A stretch of DNA of 64,000 bases from Prevotella jejuni (GCF_900187995.1 NZ_FZNZ01000021.1:1-64000); one strand, 5' to 3'; shown: positions 36,714-46,794, counted from the stretch's first letter. The notes: generated by a model not told the origin, from the letters alone. Numbers and translations are program-made.

Positions 36714-39188
36714 TCATTTCATTACTCCCGAATCCCTGTCCTCATTTTGTATTTTATGATGATACTCTTTGTTCTTACCTTTACTAAGGTAATAGCTAAT
36801 CGTCAAGTTTACATAGTTATTATTGTATCTAACATATTCAGTTGCTTTAGATTGCAATAGTTGGCTACCTAATTCCATTTTTTTAAGGTATGCGTGGGGC
36901 ATAAATAGATTATTGACTGCCAAGTTGATTTGCAATCTATTTGTTTTATAGTATGTAGAAAGTTGGAAATTACTGTGCTGTGTTGTCTTTACCTGATTGA
37001 AAAGAAAACGTACAGGTGAAATAAAACTTGCAGCTATTCCCCAATGCTTGATGTCGTAACTTGCAGTTGTTCCCCATATAAAGGCAGTGAAATGATTACT
37101 GTAATTGTCAGCGTGATTCACATAATGGTTCAATATGCCATAACTGGAGAGACTTAATTTGTCATTAAACAGCTTTTGACTACCATAAAGTCTGGTCTGA
37201 GAATGTAGAAAATGTCCTTGATTACTCATCGAGTAAATGAATTGTTCAGAATCTGAATCATAAAGAACCTGATTTTCGAGGTATGGAGATGAGTTGTATT
37301 GAAGATACGTTGATAAGCTTAGATAAGTTTTATGTTTAATAAAATTCAAAGCAAGTTGGTTGGTATAAGCCTGATACGGCTTTAGATTTGGATTGCCAAC
37401 ACGTACTTCATACTCTGAGATGGGTTGTTTTACATTGGAAAGAAGAGCAAGTTCTGGCTCATTGGGATTGATGCCTAAATAGTACTGGAGCGACCATTCT
37501 TTCGAGAAAGCATATCGAAGACTTAGTTTAGGACGAAAATACGTATAATGTCTATGCAAATTATCGTTCTTCAATTTGTAGAAGGCAAAGCCTGCTCCTA
37601 TAGTATAAGAGAAGTTCCTTAGTCTTCCGGAGAATTCGGAATAATTGTAAGTGTTGAAAAAATCAAGCGAAGATGGATTCCCTAAGTGGTCTATTGTATA
37701 GTCATTTCGGGTGGAAGAAAGTTCGTTCCGAGAGCCGATTACCAAGCTGTATTGCTTGGATAATGGTAGTTGGTACTTGATTTCCCCTATTAACGAACGG
37801 TGCTGCCCTGTAGCAAAGTACGTGCTTTCGTAATTGTTATAACCTGATTGGTTATATTTTTTGTAATATTTTTGCTGATAGTCCGTATGAATATAAGTCG
37901 CCCTTAAATCTGCAACTATTTCTGAACCATTGCTAAAACCATTAGAAAAATAAACATCTAAGGCGGCATTCCGAACTTTATCTTTTTTGCTCGAGTAATC
38001 ATCGTAGAAAGATTGACCGGCTATAGAAGACGTAGATACGGCTGTAGCAGGATAGGAGCGGTTCAAATCAAAGAACGTCTTGATACTTAAGAAACTATTT
38101 TCTTTAAAAGAATGGGTAAAATCAAACTGCAAGGCAGGGTTGAGCAATCGTTGTTTTGAGGAGCTTCCTATGCTCTTGAAAGCTAATAAACGGGTTGGAT
38201 AATGCAGTTGCTTGTCTATATAGCTGTATATTCCGTTGGCATAATTGTACGAATCAGATAATTTTAATGAGAAATGATCGTGAGAGAAATTTAGGTTAAA
38301 GTAGGCATATTGTGAGCCGATGAGCGCAGAGAGAGATTGTGAAACGCGTCCTCCAATTTGCCAGTTCGACATATTTTTTCTCGTTTTTATCAAAACAACT
38401 GCTGCTACACCATCGCCATAAATAACTCCCGGATTAGTTATATATTCAATATTGGCTATGTCTTGGGGTTGAATTGCGATTAAATCGGTCTGCGAAGCGA
38501 TTACACCGTTGATACGAATCTGCACGATCCCGTTCTTTAGGGACATAAAAGAATGATTAACAATGTCAAACTTTAAGTCGGGCAAGTTCAACAATCGCAT
38601 AACATCCAATGCGTCCTGACTACTTTGACGTATTTTCTCATTAGGGAAAAATGTTAGTCTATCCACGCCTTGTCTCACATTTTCAGCAGCCACTACCACT
38701 TCATCTAATTGATAAGAGGAAGGTTCCATCAATACATCGTTCAGTTTGTAGTCTTTACTTAATCCTATAACAGCAGACTGAAGATTATTGAAGCCAAGCG
38801 AAGAAAACTCTAAAAGATAGTCACCCGACCGTAAATGCCGAAAACAAAATTCTCCTTTCTTATCTGTGTGTATGACGGATACCAAACTGTCTTTTTGGCA
38901 AAGCCTTATATTAACGCCTGGCATTATTTCTTTATTCTCAGCATTGAGCACTTTTCCTGATATTGTAATATTCTGGGAGAAAATATATAAAGGAAAAAGT
39001 ACAACCAATAGTGGAAAAAGAATTCTTTTATTCAGCCTCCTACAATATGTCACTATAAACTCAGAAGTCCTATATTCCTTAAGAGTTGATTTTTTTGAAA
39101 ATCTTGTAACTATCATTACGCTATGGATTTTAGTAAAAATTAGTTCGTTCATATATAATACCCTGTTTTGTGAAGTTTCCCTTGCCAT
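36714..39188 (-). CDS. Outer membrane beta-barrel protein (CarboxypepD_reg-like + plug + OMP_b-brl_3), second barrel of the export operon
   Basis: An 824-aa frame contains the signal RRLNKRILFPLLVVLFPLYIFSQ. A carboxypeptidase-regulatory-like domain follows (ITISGKVLNAENKEIMPGVNIRL), then a plug-like region (YQLDEVVVAAENV; IQPQDIANIEYITNPGVIYGDG) and a long barrel ending in aromatic strands. About 55 residues precede the signal, so translation probably begins later, perhaps at GTG 39053. The family sits in the outer membrane with TonB-dependent-receptor-like architecture. It is last in the TetR-KAS-OMP-ABC-HlyD operon and may be a peptide export or uptake channel; that is inference. Confidence 0.8.
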   Translation of the reverse strand: MARETSQNRVLYMNELIFTKIHSVMIVTRFSKKSTLKEYRTSEFIVTYCRRLNKRILFPLLVVLFPLYIFSQNITISGKVLNAENKEIMPGVNIRLCQKDSLVSVIHTDKKGEFCFRHLRSGDYLLEFSSLGFNNLQSAVIGLSKDYKLNDVLMEPSSYQLDEVVVAAENVRQGVDRLTFFPNEKIRQSSQDALDVMRLLNLPDLKFDIVNHSFMSLKNGIVQIRINGVIASQTDLIAIQPQDIANIEYITNPGVIYGDGVAAVVLIKTRKNMSNWQIGGRVSQSLSALIGSQYAYFNLNFSHDHFSLKLSDSYNYANGIYSYIDKQLHYPTRLLAFKSIGSSSKQRLLNPALQFDFTHSFKENSFLSIKTFFDLNRSYPATAVSTSSIAGQSFYDDYSSKKDKVRNAALDVYFSNGFSNGSEIVADLRATYIHTDYQQKYYKKYNQSGYNNYESTYFATGQHRSLIGEIKYQLPLSKQYSLVIGSRNELSSTRNDYTIDHLGNPSSLDFFNTYNYSEFSGRLRNFSYTIGAGFAFYKLKNDNLHRHYTYFRPKLSLRYAFSKEWSLQYYLGINPNEPELALLSNVKQPISEYEVRVGNPNLKPYQAYTNQLALNFIKHKTYLSLSTYLQYNSSPYLENQVLYDSDSEQFIYSMSNQGHFLHSQTRLYGSQKLFNDKLSLSSYGILNHYVNHADNYSNHFTAFIWGTTASYDIKHWGIAASFISPVRFLFNQVKTTQHSNFQLSTYYKTNRLQINLAVNNLFMPHAYLKKMELGSQLLQSKATEYVRYNNNYVNLTISYYLSKGKNKEYHHKIQNEDRDSGVMK

Positions 39189-39225
39189 TGCTGGAATACA
39201 AGAACCTTTAATATCGTAAAAGTAT

Positions 39226-39714
39226 TTACGGATCTATATTGCCAAGCATCTTTCTTAAAAGATTGCCCGATGAACTTACTATCTGAAAGTCTACCGTCTG
39301 GTTTTCCACAGATTTTATCTCAGTTACCTTGAAACGGCAAATAGCTTTCTAACGTTCCAAAGTGTCTCGGACAGGAGACAGGTCTCGTATCTGTCCTGCA
39401 AACGTTCTATATGGAGATTGCAGACAAATTATTTGTCCTTTCACTTTGTCAGGACGTTTGTTCTCAAACTTAAGCAAGATGGTTATATTCGTGCTGTCCA
39501 CTGGTGTGGTTGCCGTTTTGTGTATGGTAGCCGTACCCGAATATACTTGTTTATAGGGTAGGAAATAGGCTACAGCAAAAAGGCAGAGCAACACCATTCC
39601 GATGGCGGTAATGCCATAACGGATAAGCGAGGAGGGTATCTGTCCCACAATACTACGAACTTTCTCGCTGCGAAGTTCAAAACTCCGTTCCTGTTTCTTT
39701 TCCTGGTCTTCCAT
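39226..39714 (-). pseudogene. HlyD-like membrane-fusion partner with in-frame amber stop
   Basis: The first 121 codons encode a cytoplasmic start (RSFELRSEKVRSIVGQIP), one membrane anchor (YGITAIGMVLLCLFAVAYFL) and a short periplasmic part. A TAG at 39349-39351 interrupts. The same frame continues for 40 codons (KAICRFKVTEIKSVENQTVDF...LRKMLGNIDP) to TAA at 39226-39228. The intact product would be about 162 aa, short for HlyD but of the kind seen with Bacteroidota C39 exporters. It begins 1 bp after the ABC gene ends. Confidence 0.75.
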
Positions 39715-39715
39715 A

Positions 39716-41938
39716 TCAGTTACCCAATTCTAATTGATTCTTTACTAAGGCAAAATATTTACCACGTTTGGCAGTCAGTTCCTCGTGTGTACCTACCTCT
39801 ACAATTTTACCTTCATCCAAAACTACAATTTGGTCGGCATCGCGAACAGTGGAAAGGCGGTGTGCCACTACTACAACTGTTTTTCCCTTGTAGAACTCCG
39901 AGAGGTTTTCTGTAATGGCTCGTTCATTGTTGGCATCGAGGGCATTGGTCGCTTCATCCAAGAAGACAAACATTGGATTCTTATAGACTACCCTTGCAAT
40001 CAAAATGCGTTGTCGTTGTCCCTGACTAATGCCTTGTCCGTCCTGTCCTATCATCGTGTTGTAAGCCAATGGCAGGGCTTCGATATAGTCGGCTATGTTT
40101 GCCACACGGGCAGCATGGCGGATACGCTCGATGTCGGGTTCATCGTCAGATATTGCGATGTTTCTCGCAATGGTATCGGAGAAGAGATATCCCTCCTGCA
40201 TCACCGCACCGCATTGGCTTCGCCACCAGCCGAGGTTGTATTCACTCAAATTGGCATTGCCTATCTGAATACTTCCGTTTAATGGCTCATAGAATCCCAA
40301 AAGGAGTTTTACGAGCTTGGTCTTTCCGCTTCCACTCGCTCCCACGATTGCCGTTATCTTGCCGTTGGGAATAGAGAGGTTGATATTCGATAGAATATCT
40401 TTCGGACTGTAGATATCATATTTGAAGGATAAGTCTTTTATCGTGAGGGAATGTCCTTCGGTGGTCTTGTCCGTATAGGCGGTATGTGTCCGTTCGACGT
40501 TTTCCTCGTTGGTCTCGGTGTGGATTTCGTTCATGCGGTCAAGGCTGATGCTTACGTCTTGCCATGAGTAGATAAACTGAATAAGTTGTTCCACAGGGCT
40601 GTTGAGCTGTCCGATGATGTACTGTACCGCCAGCATCATACCGAGTGTCATGTTGCCGTGTATCACGGCTGTGGCTGCAAGTACGGTAATGAGGATGTTC
40701 TTCACCTCATTGATGGTGATGCTTCCTGCCTGTTGCACTTGTTGCAGATTGAGCGATTGCAGATTGACCTTAAACAGGTCGGCTTGCACGTCCTCCCATT
40801 CCCAACGTTTGCGCTGCTCGCACCCCTGCAACTTGATTTCCTGCATTCCTCCTATGAGCTGGTAGGTGACGTTGCGGTTGCGTCCTGCCTGCTCGAAATA
40901 CTTATAGTCCAGCTGTCTGCGCTTTTTGAGGAAGAGAATTATCCAGCCTGCGTAAAGCGATGTTCCCATGAGGAAGACAAAGAAGATGCCGAGATTATAG
41001 ACTGCAAGAACGACACCGAAGACCAGAAATGTGAAGAAAGAGAAGAGTAGGCTCAGACTGCTTGAGGTAAGAAACTGCTCCACACGGCGATGGTCTTCAA
41101 TGCGTTGCAAAAGGTCGCCCATCAGCTTGGTGTCGAAGAACTTCATCGGTAGTTTCATCAGCTTGATGAAGAAGTCTGAGATGAGCGAGATGTTGATACG
41201 GGTGGAGATGTGCAGGAGTATCTTCGAGCGGATAAAGTCTATGGCGGTACGGCTGAAAAGGAGCATCATCTCAGCCAGCAGCACCAACCATACGAACCCT
41301 ATATCCTTTCCTCCTATACCCGTATCAACGATGGCTTGTGTGAGGAATGGAAATACAAGTTGCAGGAGCGAGCCAAGCAACAGACCGAGAATGAGTTGCG
41401 TAAAGAAACGCTTGTATTTTTTGAGATAGCCCCAGAGGAATGTCACTCGGTTTTGAGTGGGGGCAGTTCTCTCTTCTTTTTGAGCATAAAACTGTTCTGT
41501 CGGTTCAAGAAGAAGGGCAATACCTTTCTCCTCGCCGTTGGTCTTAGTACTCACCCAATGCTCGCAGAATTCCTCCTTGGTATAGGTTATAAGTCCTTTT
41601 CCAGGATCTGCCACATAAACTTCATATCGATTACCTCTGCGTTTCTTTATCTTATAAACAACCACAAAGTGATTCTGATTCCAATGAACAATGCAGGGCA
41701 AAGGAACTTCAAATGCAAGTGTATCAAAACTTACTCGACCTCCAATAGTCTTAAAACCGATAGTTTCTGCTGCCTTACTGATACCAAGCAAAGAAACACC
41801 ATCCTTGCCCAAAGAGCAAGAACGACGTAAGCCATCACGTTCTGGTCGCAATCCGTAATATCTCGCTATCATAGCGAGGCATGACGGACCACAATCCATA
41901 GCATCGCGCTGTTTGATATTGAAAAAGAGTTTCTTCAT
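39716..41938 (-). CDS. Peptidase-containing ABC exporter (C39 peptidase, PCAT type)
   Basis: The 740-aa protein has an N-terminal C39 protease with QRDAMDCGPSCLA (Gln10, Cys16), VHWNQNHFVVV (His) and VADPGKG (Asp), so the catalytic set is complete. Six membrane segments follow, then an ABC domain with Walker A VGASGSGKTKLV, signature SQGQRQRIL and Walker B MFVFLDEATNALD. Such exporters cut double-glycine leaders and pump bacteriocin-like peptides out. It overlaps the upstream barrel gene by 4 nt. I found no obvious double-glycine precursor peptide nearby. Confidence 0.93.
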   Translation of the reverse strand: MKKLFFNIKQRDAMDCGPSCLAMIARYYGLRPERDGLRRSCSLGKDGVSLLGISKAAETIGFKTIGGRVSFDTLAFEVPLPCIVHWNQNHFVVVYKIKKRRGNRYEVYVADPGKGLITYTKEEFCEHWVSTKTNGEEKGIALLLEPTEQFYAQKEERTAPTQNRVTFLWGYLKKYKRFFTQLILGLLLGSLLQLVFPFLTQAIVDTGIGGKDIGFVWLVLLAEMMLLFSRTAIDFIRSKILLHISTRINISLISDFFIKLMKLPMKFFDTKLMGDLLQRIEDHRRVEQFLTSSSLSLLFSFFTFLVFGVVLAVYNLGIFFVFLMGTSLYAGWIILFLKKRRQLDYKYFEQAGRNRNVTYQLIGGMQEIKLQGCEQRKRWEWEDVQADLFKVNLQSLNLQQVQQAGSITINEVKNILITVLAATAVIHGNMTLGMMLAVQYIIGQLNSPVEQLIQFIYSWQDVSISLDRMNEIHTETNEENVERTHTAYTDKTTEGHSLTIKDLSFKYDIYSPKDILSNINLSIPNGKITAIVGASGSGKTKLVKLLLGFYEPLNGSIQIGNANLSEYNLGWWRSQCGAVMQEGYLFSDTIARNIAISDDEPDIERIRHAARVANIADYIEALPLAYNTMIGQDGQGISQGQRQRILIARVVYKNPMFVFLDEATNALDANNERAITENLSEFYKGKTVVVVAHRLSTVRDADQIVVLDEGKIVEVGTHEELTAKRGKYFALVKNQLELGN

Positions 41939-44343
41939 TCTACTCCTGTATTTTGGTCATCACTCTTTAGTGTTCTGTCTCGCTTGATCTCTTTATGCGA
42001 TCCTTTTTGCAGAGTGTAGGTAATATCTATGCCGAAGGCTCTTGCTCGCATAAAATTTGTTTGTGAACCAGAATATGAAGGCAATATGCTTTGCTCTCTG
42101 ATTTTAGTAAACTTGCTAAATGGAGAGTTCATTATTACTCTTACATTTAAAGCATTCTTCAAGAAAGACTTGCTGACACTGCATGAATATATATTAAAGC
42201 TGTGTGTCTTACCCCAAATAGGGTGCATATTCAGATAGTTACCATATTGCAGACTTAATGTCCATTGATGCTTCAATGAAAAGTCGCACATAAAAGTGAG
42301 ATTATACGATTTTCCATTATCATAACCTCCAGTATAGTCCTTCATTCTATATAATCCAAAATCACCCGTTAAGGTTAAAGATAAAGGTATGATAAGTTTG
42401 TAATTACCATAGAAATTCACCCTATAATCATTCAATGAACTTATATTCATATATTGATTCATATACTGATGCAATTTTTCTGAATAGCTTGGATACAATA
42501 CAATTGGTCGGTTCTGATGCTTGAATGTGAAGCCACAAGAAAAGAACATCGTATTAGAATAAACCATATACGAAGCATCAATAGTATTGATGTAAGAACT
42601 TTCCAATTCAGGATTACCCATTTCCGCTTTGTACTGAGAAGAGTATGTTTTAAAAGGATTAAGTATAAGAATGTCTGGGCGCATCATTCCACCTTTATAA
42701 GAAAGTGATAAAGAGGAATTTCCCTTTTGATAAGACACACCGATATATGGAGTTATATTCCCAAAAGTTTTTGAGAAATCTGCTTCTGTCATCTTAGGAA
42801 ACAACATTTTCATATGAGTATATTCCCACCGAAGCGATGTGTCAAAGGTAAAGTCCTTGACACTGATAGCGTATGAGGCAAAAGCCGATGAGACATCTTG
42901 GTGATAACGGATTTGGTCCTGTGCAGAACTTTCATCGGTTTCCGACACCCATTCATTATTTTGATCAAGGGTAAGCAATTCCGTGTCTATTGCTCCCTTT
43001 CTAAATATCTGCTTTCCTCCTATCTGCAAATATTGTGTATCATTATCTATTAGAGTAACACTTGCCATAAGGCTGTGTTCATTTAAACCGCCATGCGTTT
43101 TGTTTCTGCTCTTTTGCTCAATGTTTGTATTGTCAACAGATGTTTGATTAAAATATCTAATATCAGGATTATAAGTATAGCGATAGCCTGCCATCCAATG
43201 CTCTTTACTTTTATCTTTTCGGAACATATTTCTATAAAGAACATTAGATTCAAATGTTCCGGCTGTATTATTGTGCTTAGAAAGAAAAGTTGTGTTAAGT
43301 GGCTTTGCCCAACTCTGATCTTTATACCGCTGATTCCAATCAGTGCTCATATCGGTTTGCTTTATCAGTGCATGACCGTCAACATATAGACTGTTCAGAC
43401 TGTCTATATTAAATACAACCATTGCTCTCAATGTATGCGTTTTCCATTTACCGTCAGATATACCACTTGCTGTATTTTCTTGATAAGCATTTGCAGTAGA
43501 ATAGATACCTGATGACTCTACGGGTTGGTTTCTTTGTCCGTCATAACCGAAATTATATCCTAACAAGTAATCAATCTTTTTCTGCGTGCCAACCAAACTC
43601 ATTCCTGCACCCGCTTTAGAAAGAGTATTAGAATTGCCATTCAATGTAAGTGACCAGTTATCAAAGTGATGTTTCGACGTGATAATGTTGATAATAGCAT
43701 CTCCTGTATCACCGTCATATCGCCCATCTAAACGAGTAATAACCTCAATCTTTTCAATGGTAGATACGGGAAAAGACCTTAATACTGTTTGCGGATCATA
43801 TTGTGCCATACGATAAGGCTTTCCGTTCAGATAAATTGAATAAGCCGAACTGCCTTTTACTGTTATATTTCCATTTGGAGTAACATTTACCAATGGTACA
43901 TGATTAATTGCATCCAATAAATTTAATGCTCGGATATTAGTATCCTTAGAAATGTCATAAATAATACCTTTATCAGACATCTTTATCAACTTTTTTCGAG
44001 CAACCACAGTTGCCCCTTCTAATTCCATCGTCTTTACTGACAATAATATATCTAATGACTTACTTTCGGTGAGATTTATGTGTTTTTGCAGTTTGCTGTA
44101 TCCCAATAAATTAAATCGAATATCGTATTCTCCATCCGGTAATTCTACTTGACATATACCTACTGTATCCGAAAAGCATACAAGAGAGTCATGAATACTT
44201 TGTATCTCAATTTGTACGTAAGCAAGAGGCTCACCACTATGAGAATCCTTGACGTGGATGATTAGGTTATTTCTTTCTTTTGCTTGTATAACATTGCCAA
44301 AAAGATGAAATAGAAGTACGAAAAATATCAATTTTATCTTCAT
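41935..44343 (-). CDS. Outer membrane beta-barrel protein (OMP_b-brl_3), first barrel of the export operon
   Basis: The 802-aa protein has a signal peptide (MKIKLIFFVLLFHLFGNVIQAK) and a regulatory-like domain (LIIHVKDSHSGEPLAYVQIEI). A TonB-plug-like region follows (MELEGATVVARKKLIKMSDKGIIYDISKD; KGSSAYSIYLNGKPYRMAQ; IEKIEVITRLDGRYDGDTGDAIINI), then a barrel ending TLQKGSHKEIKRDR. It precedes the C39 exporter with a 4-nt overlap, so the two are co-translated. It may carry the exported peptide across the outer membrane in place of TolC; that is inference. Confidence 0.85.
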   Translation of the reverse strand: MKIKLIFFVLLFHLFGNVIQAKERNNLIIHVKDSHSGEPLAYVQIEIQSIHDSLVCFSDTVGICQVELPDGEYDIRFNLLGYSKLQKHINLTESKSLDILLSVKTMELEGATVVARKKLIKMSDKGIIYDISKDTNIRALNLLDAINHVPLVNVTPNGNITVKGSSAYSIYLNGKPYRMAQYDPQTVLRSFPVSTIEKIEVITRLDGRYDGDTGDAIINIITSKHHFDNWSLTLNGNSNTLSKAGAGMSLVGTQKKIDYLLGYNFGYDGQRNQPVESSGIYSTANAYQENTASGISDGKWKTHTLRAMVVFNIDSLNSLYVDGHALIKQTDMSTDWNQRYKDQSWAKPLNTTFLSKHNNTAGTFESNVLYRNMFRKDKSKEHWMAGYRYTYNPDIRYFNQTSVDNTNIEQKSRNKTHGGLNEHSLMASVTLIDNDTQYLQIGGKQIFRKGAIDTELLTLDQNNEWVSETDESSAQDQIRYHQDVSSAFASYAISVKDFTFDTSLRWEYTHMKMLFPKMTEADFSKTFGNITPYIGVSYQKGNSSLSLSYKGGMMRPDILILNPFKTYSSQYKAEMGNPELESSYINTIDASYMVYSNTMFFSCGFTFKHQNRPIVLYPSYSEKLHQYMNQYMNISSLNDYRVNFYGNYKLIIPLSLTLTGDFGLYRMKDYTGGYDNGKSYNLTFMCDFSLKHQWTLSLQYGNYLNMHPIWGKTHSFNIYSCSVSKSFLKNALNVRVIMNSPFSKFTKIREQSILPSYSGSQTNFMRARAFGIDITYTLQKGSHKEIKRDRTLKSDDQNTGVE

Positions 44344-44390
44344 TGCTTTATTGTTTTGGAATGGATTTTAACATGTTGATTGCTTTCTCT

Positions 44391-45420
44391 TTATAGTATG
44401 GACATAGTGTTTTGGGAAATGTTGCCGACAGAAGTCAGATTTGTAAACCATTTCTCTTTTGTCAGAGCAATATTACGAGCAGCTATTTCATCATTTAATT
44501 TCTCATAGAAAAACATTGATGATACATGAGGTATGACATAGTCTATCTCTTCTGCTTTTACATGATGTTTGGCAAGTACGGTTTCGATATGGTCTACCCA
44601 ATACTTAATAATGTGCTTCTTTAATTGCCGTATGTCCTGTTTGCCCACAAGCACGGCACGTTCCTTAATCTCATTAGGAGAGAACTCCTTCCAACTTTTG
44701 AGTCGTCCGTTTTTGCAACTCCGATGCCATAAACATACAGGTAGGTAGTTCGTTGGCATAGGAAGTCATATCGACCCATTCAATTTTTAGAGGACACACT
44801 CCTTCGGGGTAATCTTGCACCAATACAGCTCCTGCACCATCAGAAAGCATAAATCGCATAAAATCCTTCTCAAAAGCCATACAAGGGTCTTTGTCAGGAT
44901 TGTCATGTGTAGCTTCATACTCAGGGTCATAAAATTTGGATACCAATGCAGGTGAAGTTAATTCTGATGCCACGCATACAGCTTTTTGATGCAGTCCTGC
45001 AAGAATATTGCTATAGCATATTTTCAATGCCTGCAATGAGGTAAGGCATACACCTGCAGAGGAAAATATTTCCATAGGATAGTTGGCTAATTCTCCATGA
45101 ACCATAGACGCATGGGAAGGAAGCAATTGATCGGGTGTGCTTGTCCCACAAGCCAAAAGGGTCAAGTCGTCAGGAATACTTCCATTTTCAAACAGCCTAC
45201 ATACGGCTTCTTTTGCCAATTCTGCATTCGAGTGTGTTAGGCTTTGGTTTTTGTCCAACCCGTAATATCTCGTTTTGATGCCATTTTGTCTAAGGACAAT
45301 GGAACGAACCCTTGACGGATTTCCACCAATTTTTCCAATATAGTCCTCCATATCCTCATTGGCGATGGGAGAATTAGGAAGATATGCCGATACGCTATTG
45401 ATATATGCTGCTTTTTCCAT
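44391..45420 (-). pseudogene. 3-oxoacyl-ACP synthase III-like (KAS III) gene, frameshifted
   Basis: The first frame (45420 to 44674) has the KAS III N-terminus (AAYINSVSAYLPNSPIANEDME) and the active-site Cys in FSSAGVCLTSLQAL. The second frame (ending at 44391) has the His block DYVIPHVSSMFF and the Asn of TNLTSVGN. The two join near a T5 run at about 44711, where a one-base indel would restore ...ASELQKNGRLKSW. The C-terminus after SVGN is about 25 residues short. It starts 8 bp after the TetR gene. It may acylate a small molecule or peptide in this operon; the substrate is unknown. Confidence 0.75.
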
Positions 45421-45427
45421 AGGAATA

Positions 45428-46054
45428 TTATTTGGTTATTAAATAGTATATTGTGTATATTTGCTCTTTCAATTCGGAAATGGAAAGTTGGCTGCTCAAT
45501 GCACTTCTGTATGACAATCCAAGATATATATTTCTAATGGAAGATATAATCTTTTCTGTTTCCACAGTTTGAGTAATCTCTCCTTTCTGTTTGGCAAGCT
45601 CTATCACCTCTTTCCACTCAAGGCTCTTTCTTTTCTCGTATTCTTGAAACTTCTCTTTCCAATCCGGATAGTTGTCTTTCAGATACAGGATAAATGACAT
45701 GAAATTGGCAGGAGTGACTGTGCCTTTTGTCATTATAAAAAATGATTTCATACGGCGACCGATGTTTTCTACACGATTATCAATGAAGTCCTTTAATGGT
45801 GTCGAGCTTGTAAGTTCAAGAAAGTCTGTAGCATCATTTGTCAAGAATTCAAATACAAACCTATCAACGGCATGATTGAATATATCCTCCTTATTCTTGA
45901 AGTGATGAAACATATTGCCACGAGAAATGCCGGTAGCTTCCACTAAATCCGAAAATGATACTGCTGCATAACCTTTTTTCAGAAACAGCCTGAACGATTC
46001 ATTAAGGATAATGTCCCTTTTGCTTATGCTTTCTTTATCTATTTGTTTTTCCAT
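45428..46054 (-). CDS. TetR/AcrR-family transcriptional regulator
   Basis: The 208-aa protein starts at ATG 46054 (an upstream TTG frame is rejected). The N-terminal HTH is ESFRLFLKKGYAAVSFSDLVEATGISRGNMFHHFKNKEDIF, followed by an all-helical ligand domain. It leads the six-gene minus-strand operon and probably represses it through the operator at 46079-46096. The ligand is unknown. Confidence 0.92.
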   Translation of the reverse strand: MEKQIDKESISKRDIILNESFRLFLKKGYAAVSFSDLVEATGISRGNMFHHFKNKEDIFNHAVDRFVFEFLTNDATDFLELTSSTPLKDFIDNRVENIGRRMKSFFIMTKGTVTPANFMSFILYLKDNYPDWKEKFQEYEKRKSLEWKEVIELAKQKGEITQTVETEKIISSIRNIYLGLSYRSALSSQLSISELKEQIYTIYYLITK

Positions 46055-46078
46055 TATTTCATACTTACTAGATTCAAA

Positions 46079-46096
46079 ACAGAACGTTTGTTCTGT
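46079..46096. promoter_or_regulatory. Probable TetR operator
   Basis: ACAGAAC-GTTT-GTTCTGT is a perfect 7-bp inverted repeat with a 4-bp spacer. It sits 25 bp upstream of the TetR start codon, the usual place for an autoregulatory TetR site. Confidence 0.65.
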
Positions 46097-46348
46097 ATTT
46101 ATAGGTGCAATATTATGCAAATTGTTTCAATCCGCCAAATATTTCGGGGAATTTTTCTTCAAAAAGTTTCATTTCTCTCTTTTTTTTCATTTTGCAATAG
46201 AAAAATAGTTGTTTCTATTCATTTTTGCTGATTAGCAATAAGGCTAAAAGATCCTGACAAATTACTTCCATTAAAATTAGTTGGTAATGATTTTAAGTGT
46301 TCCCACGATTTATTTCCGTAAAAACACACTGCTTTCATCAGAAAATAT

Positions 46349-46356
46349 TATCTTTG
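46349..46356 (+). promoter_or_regulatory. Plus-strand -7 box with a tiny downstream ORF
   Basis: TATCTTTG points away from the TetR gene. The only frame behind it is a 15-codon ORF at about 46386 (MQNKEKERNSFVSKL). It may be the remnant of a gene replaced by IS DNA. Confidence 0.35.
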
Positions 46357-46575
46357 CACTACCAAATTAAGTGTTCTTTGAAGCAATGCAGAATAAAGAG
46401 AAGGAAAGAAACTCGTTCGTTTCCAAATTGTAACCCATTTTCCCTTTATTCTTTCTTTGTTTGTTGATTATCTGAAAGATACAGCTTTCTTGAATCTTTT
46501 GCGGGCCTAATCTGTAATGGATAATCCTGTCTCTAACCGTATGGAGCAGTAGAAGCCTTGCGTAAGAAGTTTGGA

Positions 46576-46662
46576 AGTTGCTGTCATATCTGTCATGTGA
46601 ATTTGCCTTGTAAGTGTCTTATAATATGCGTTTTATGTCAAATGTTAAATATGACAGCAACT
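46576..46662. repeat. 87-bp segment bounded by 14-bp perfect inverted repeats
   Basis: AGTTGCTGTCATAT (46576-46589) is the exact reverse complement of ATATGACAGCAACT (46649-46662). The inside is A/T-rich and non-coding. It looks like a very short MITE or a pair of IS ends. Confidence 0.6.
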
Positions 46663-46730
46663 AAAAATAAAACTAAATTGCATGTATTTGAGGGTGCAAG
46701 TTCCAAAACGAAATGAAATAAAAGAGTGTC

Positions 46731-46794
46731 CCTCTCCGAGAGATGCAGACGTTCTCGATGCGTAGCGAGAGGTTGTCTGCATCTCTCGGAGAGG
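46731..46794. repeat. Perfect 20-bp stem hairpin upstream of the IS30 relic
   Basis: 46731-46750 and 46775-46794 are exact reverse complements, with a further CTCG/CGAG pairing inside the loop. It precedes the IS30-type start and may have controlled that transposase. Confidence 0.75.
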
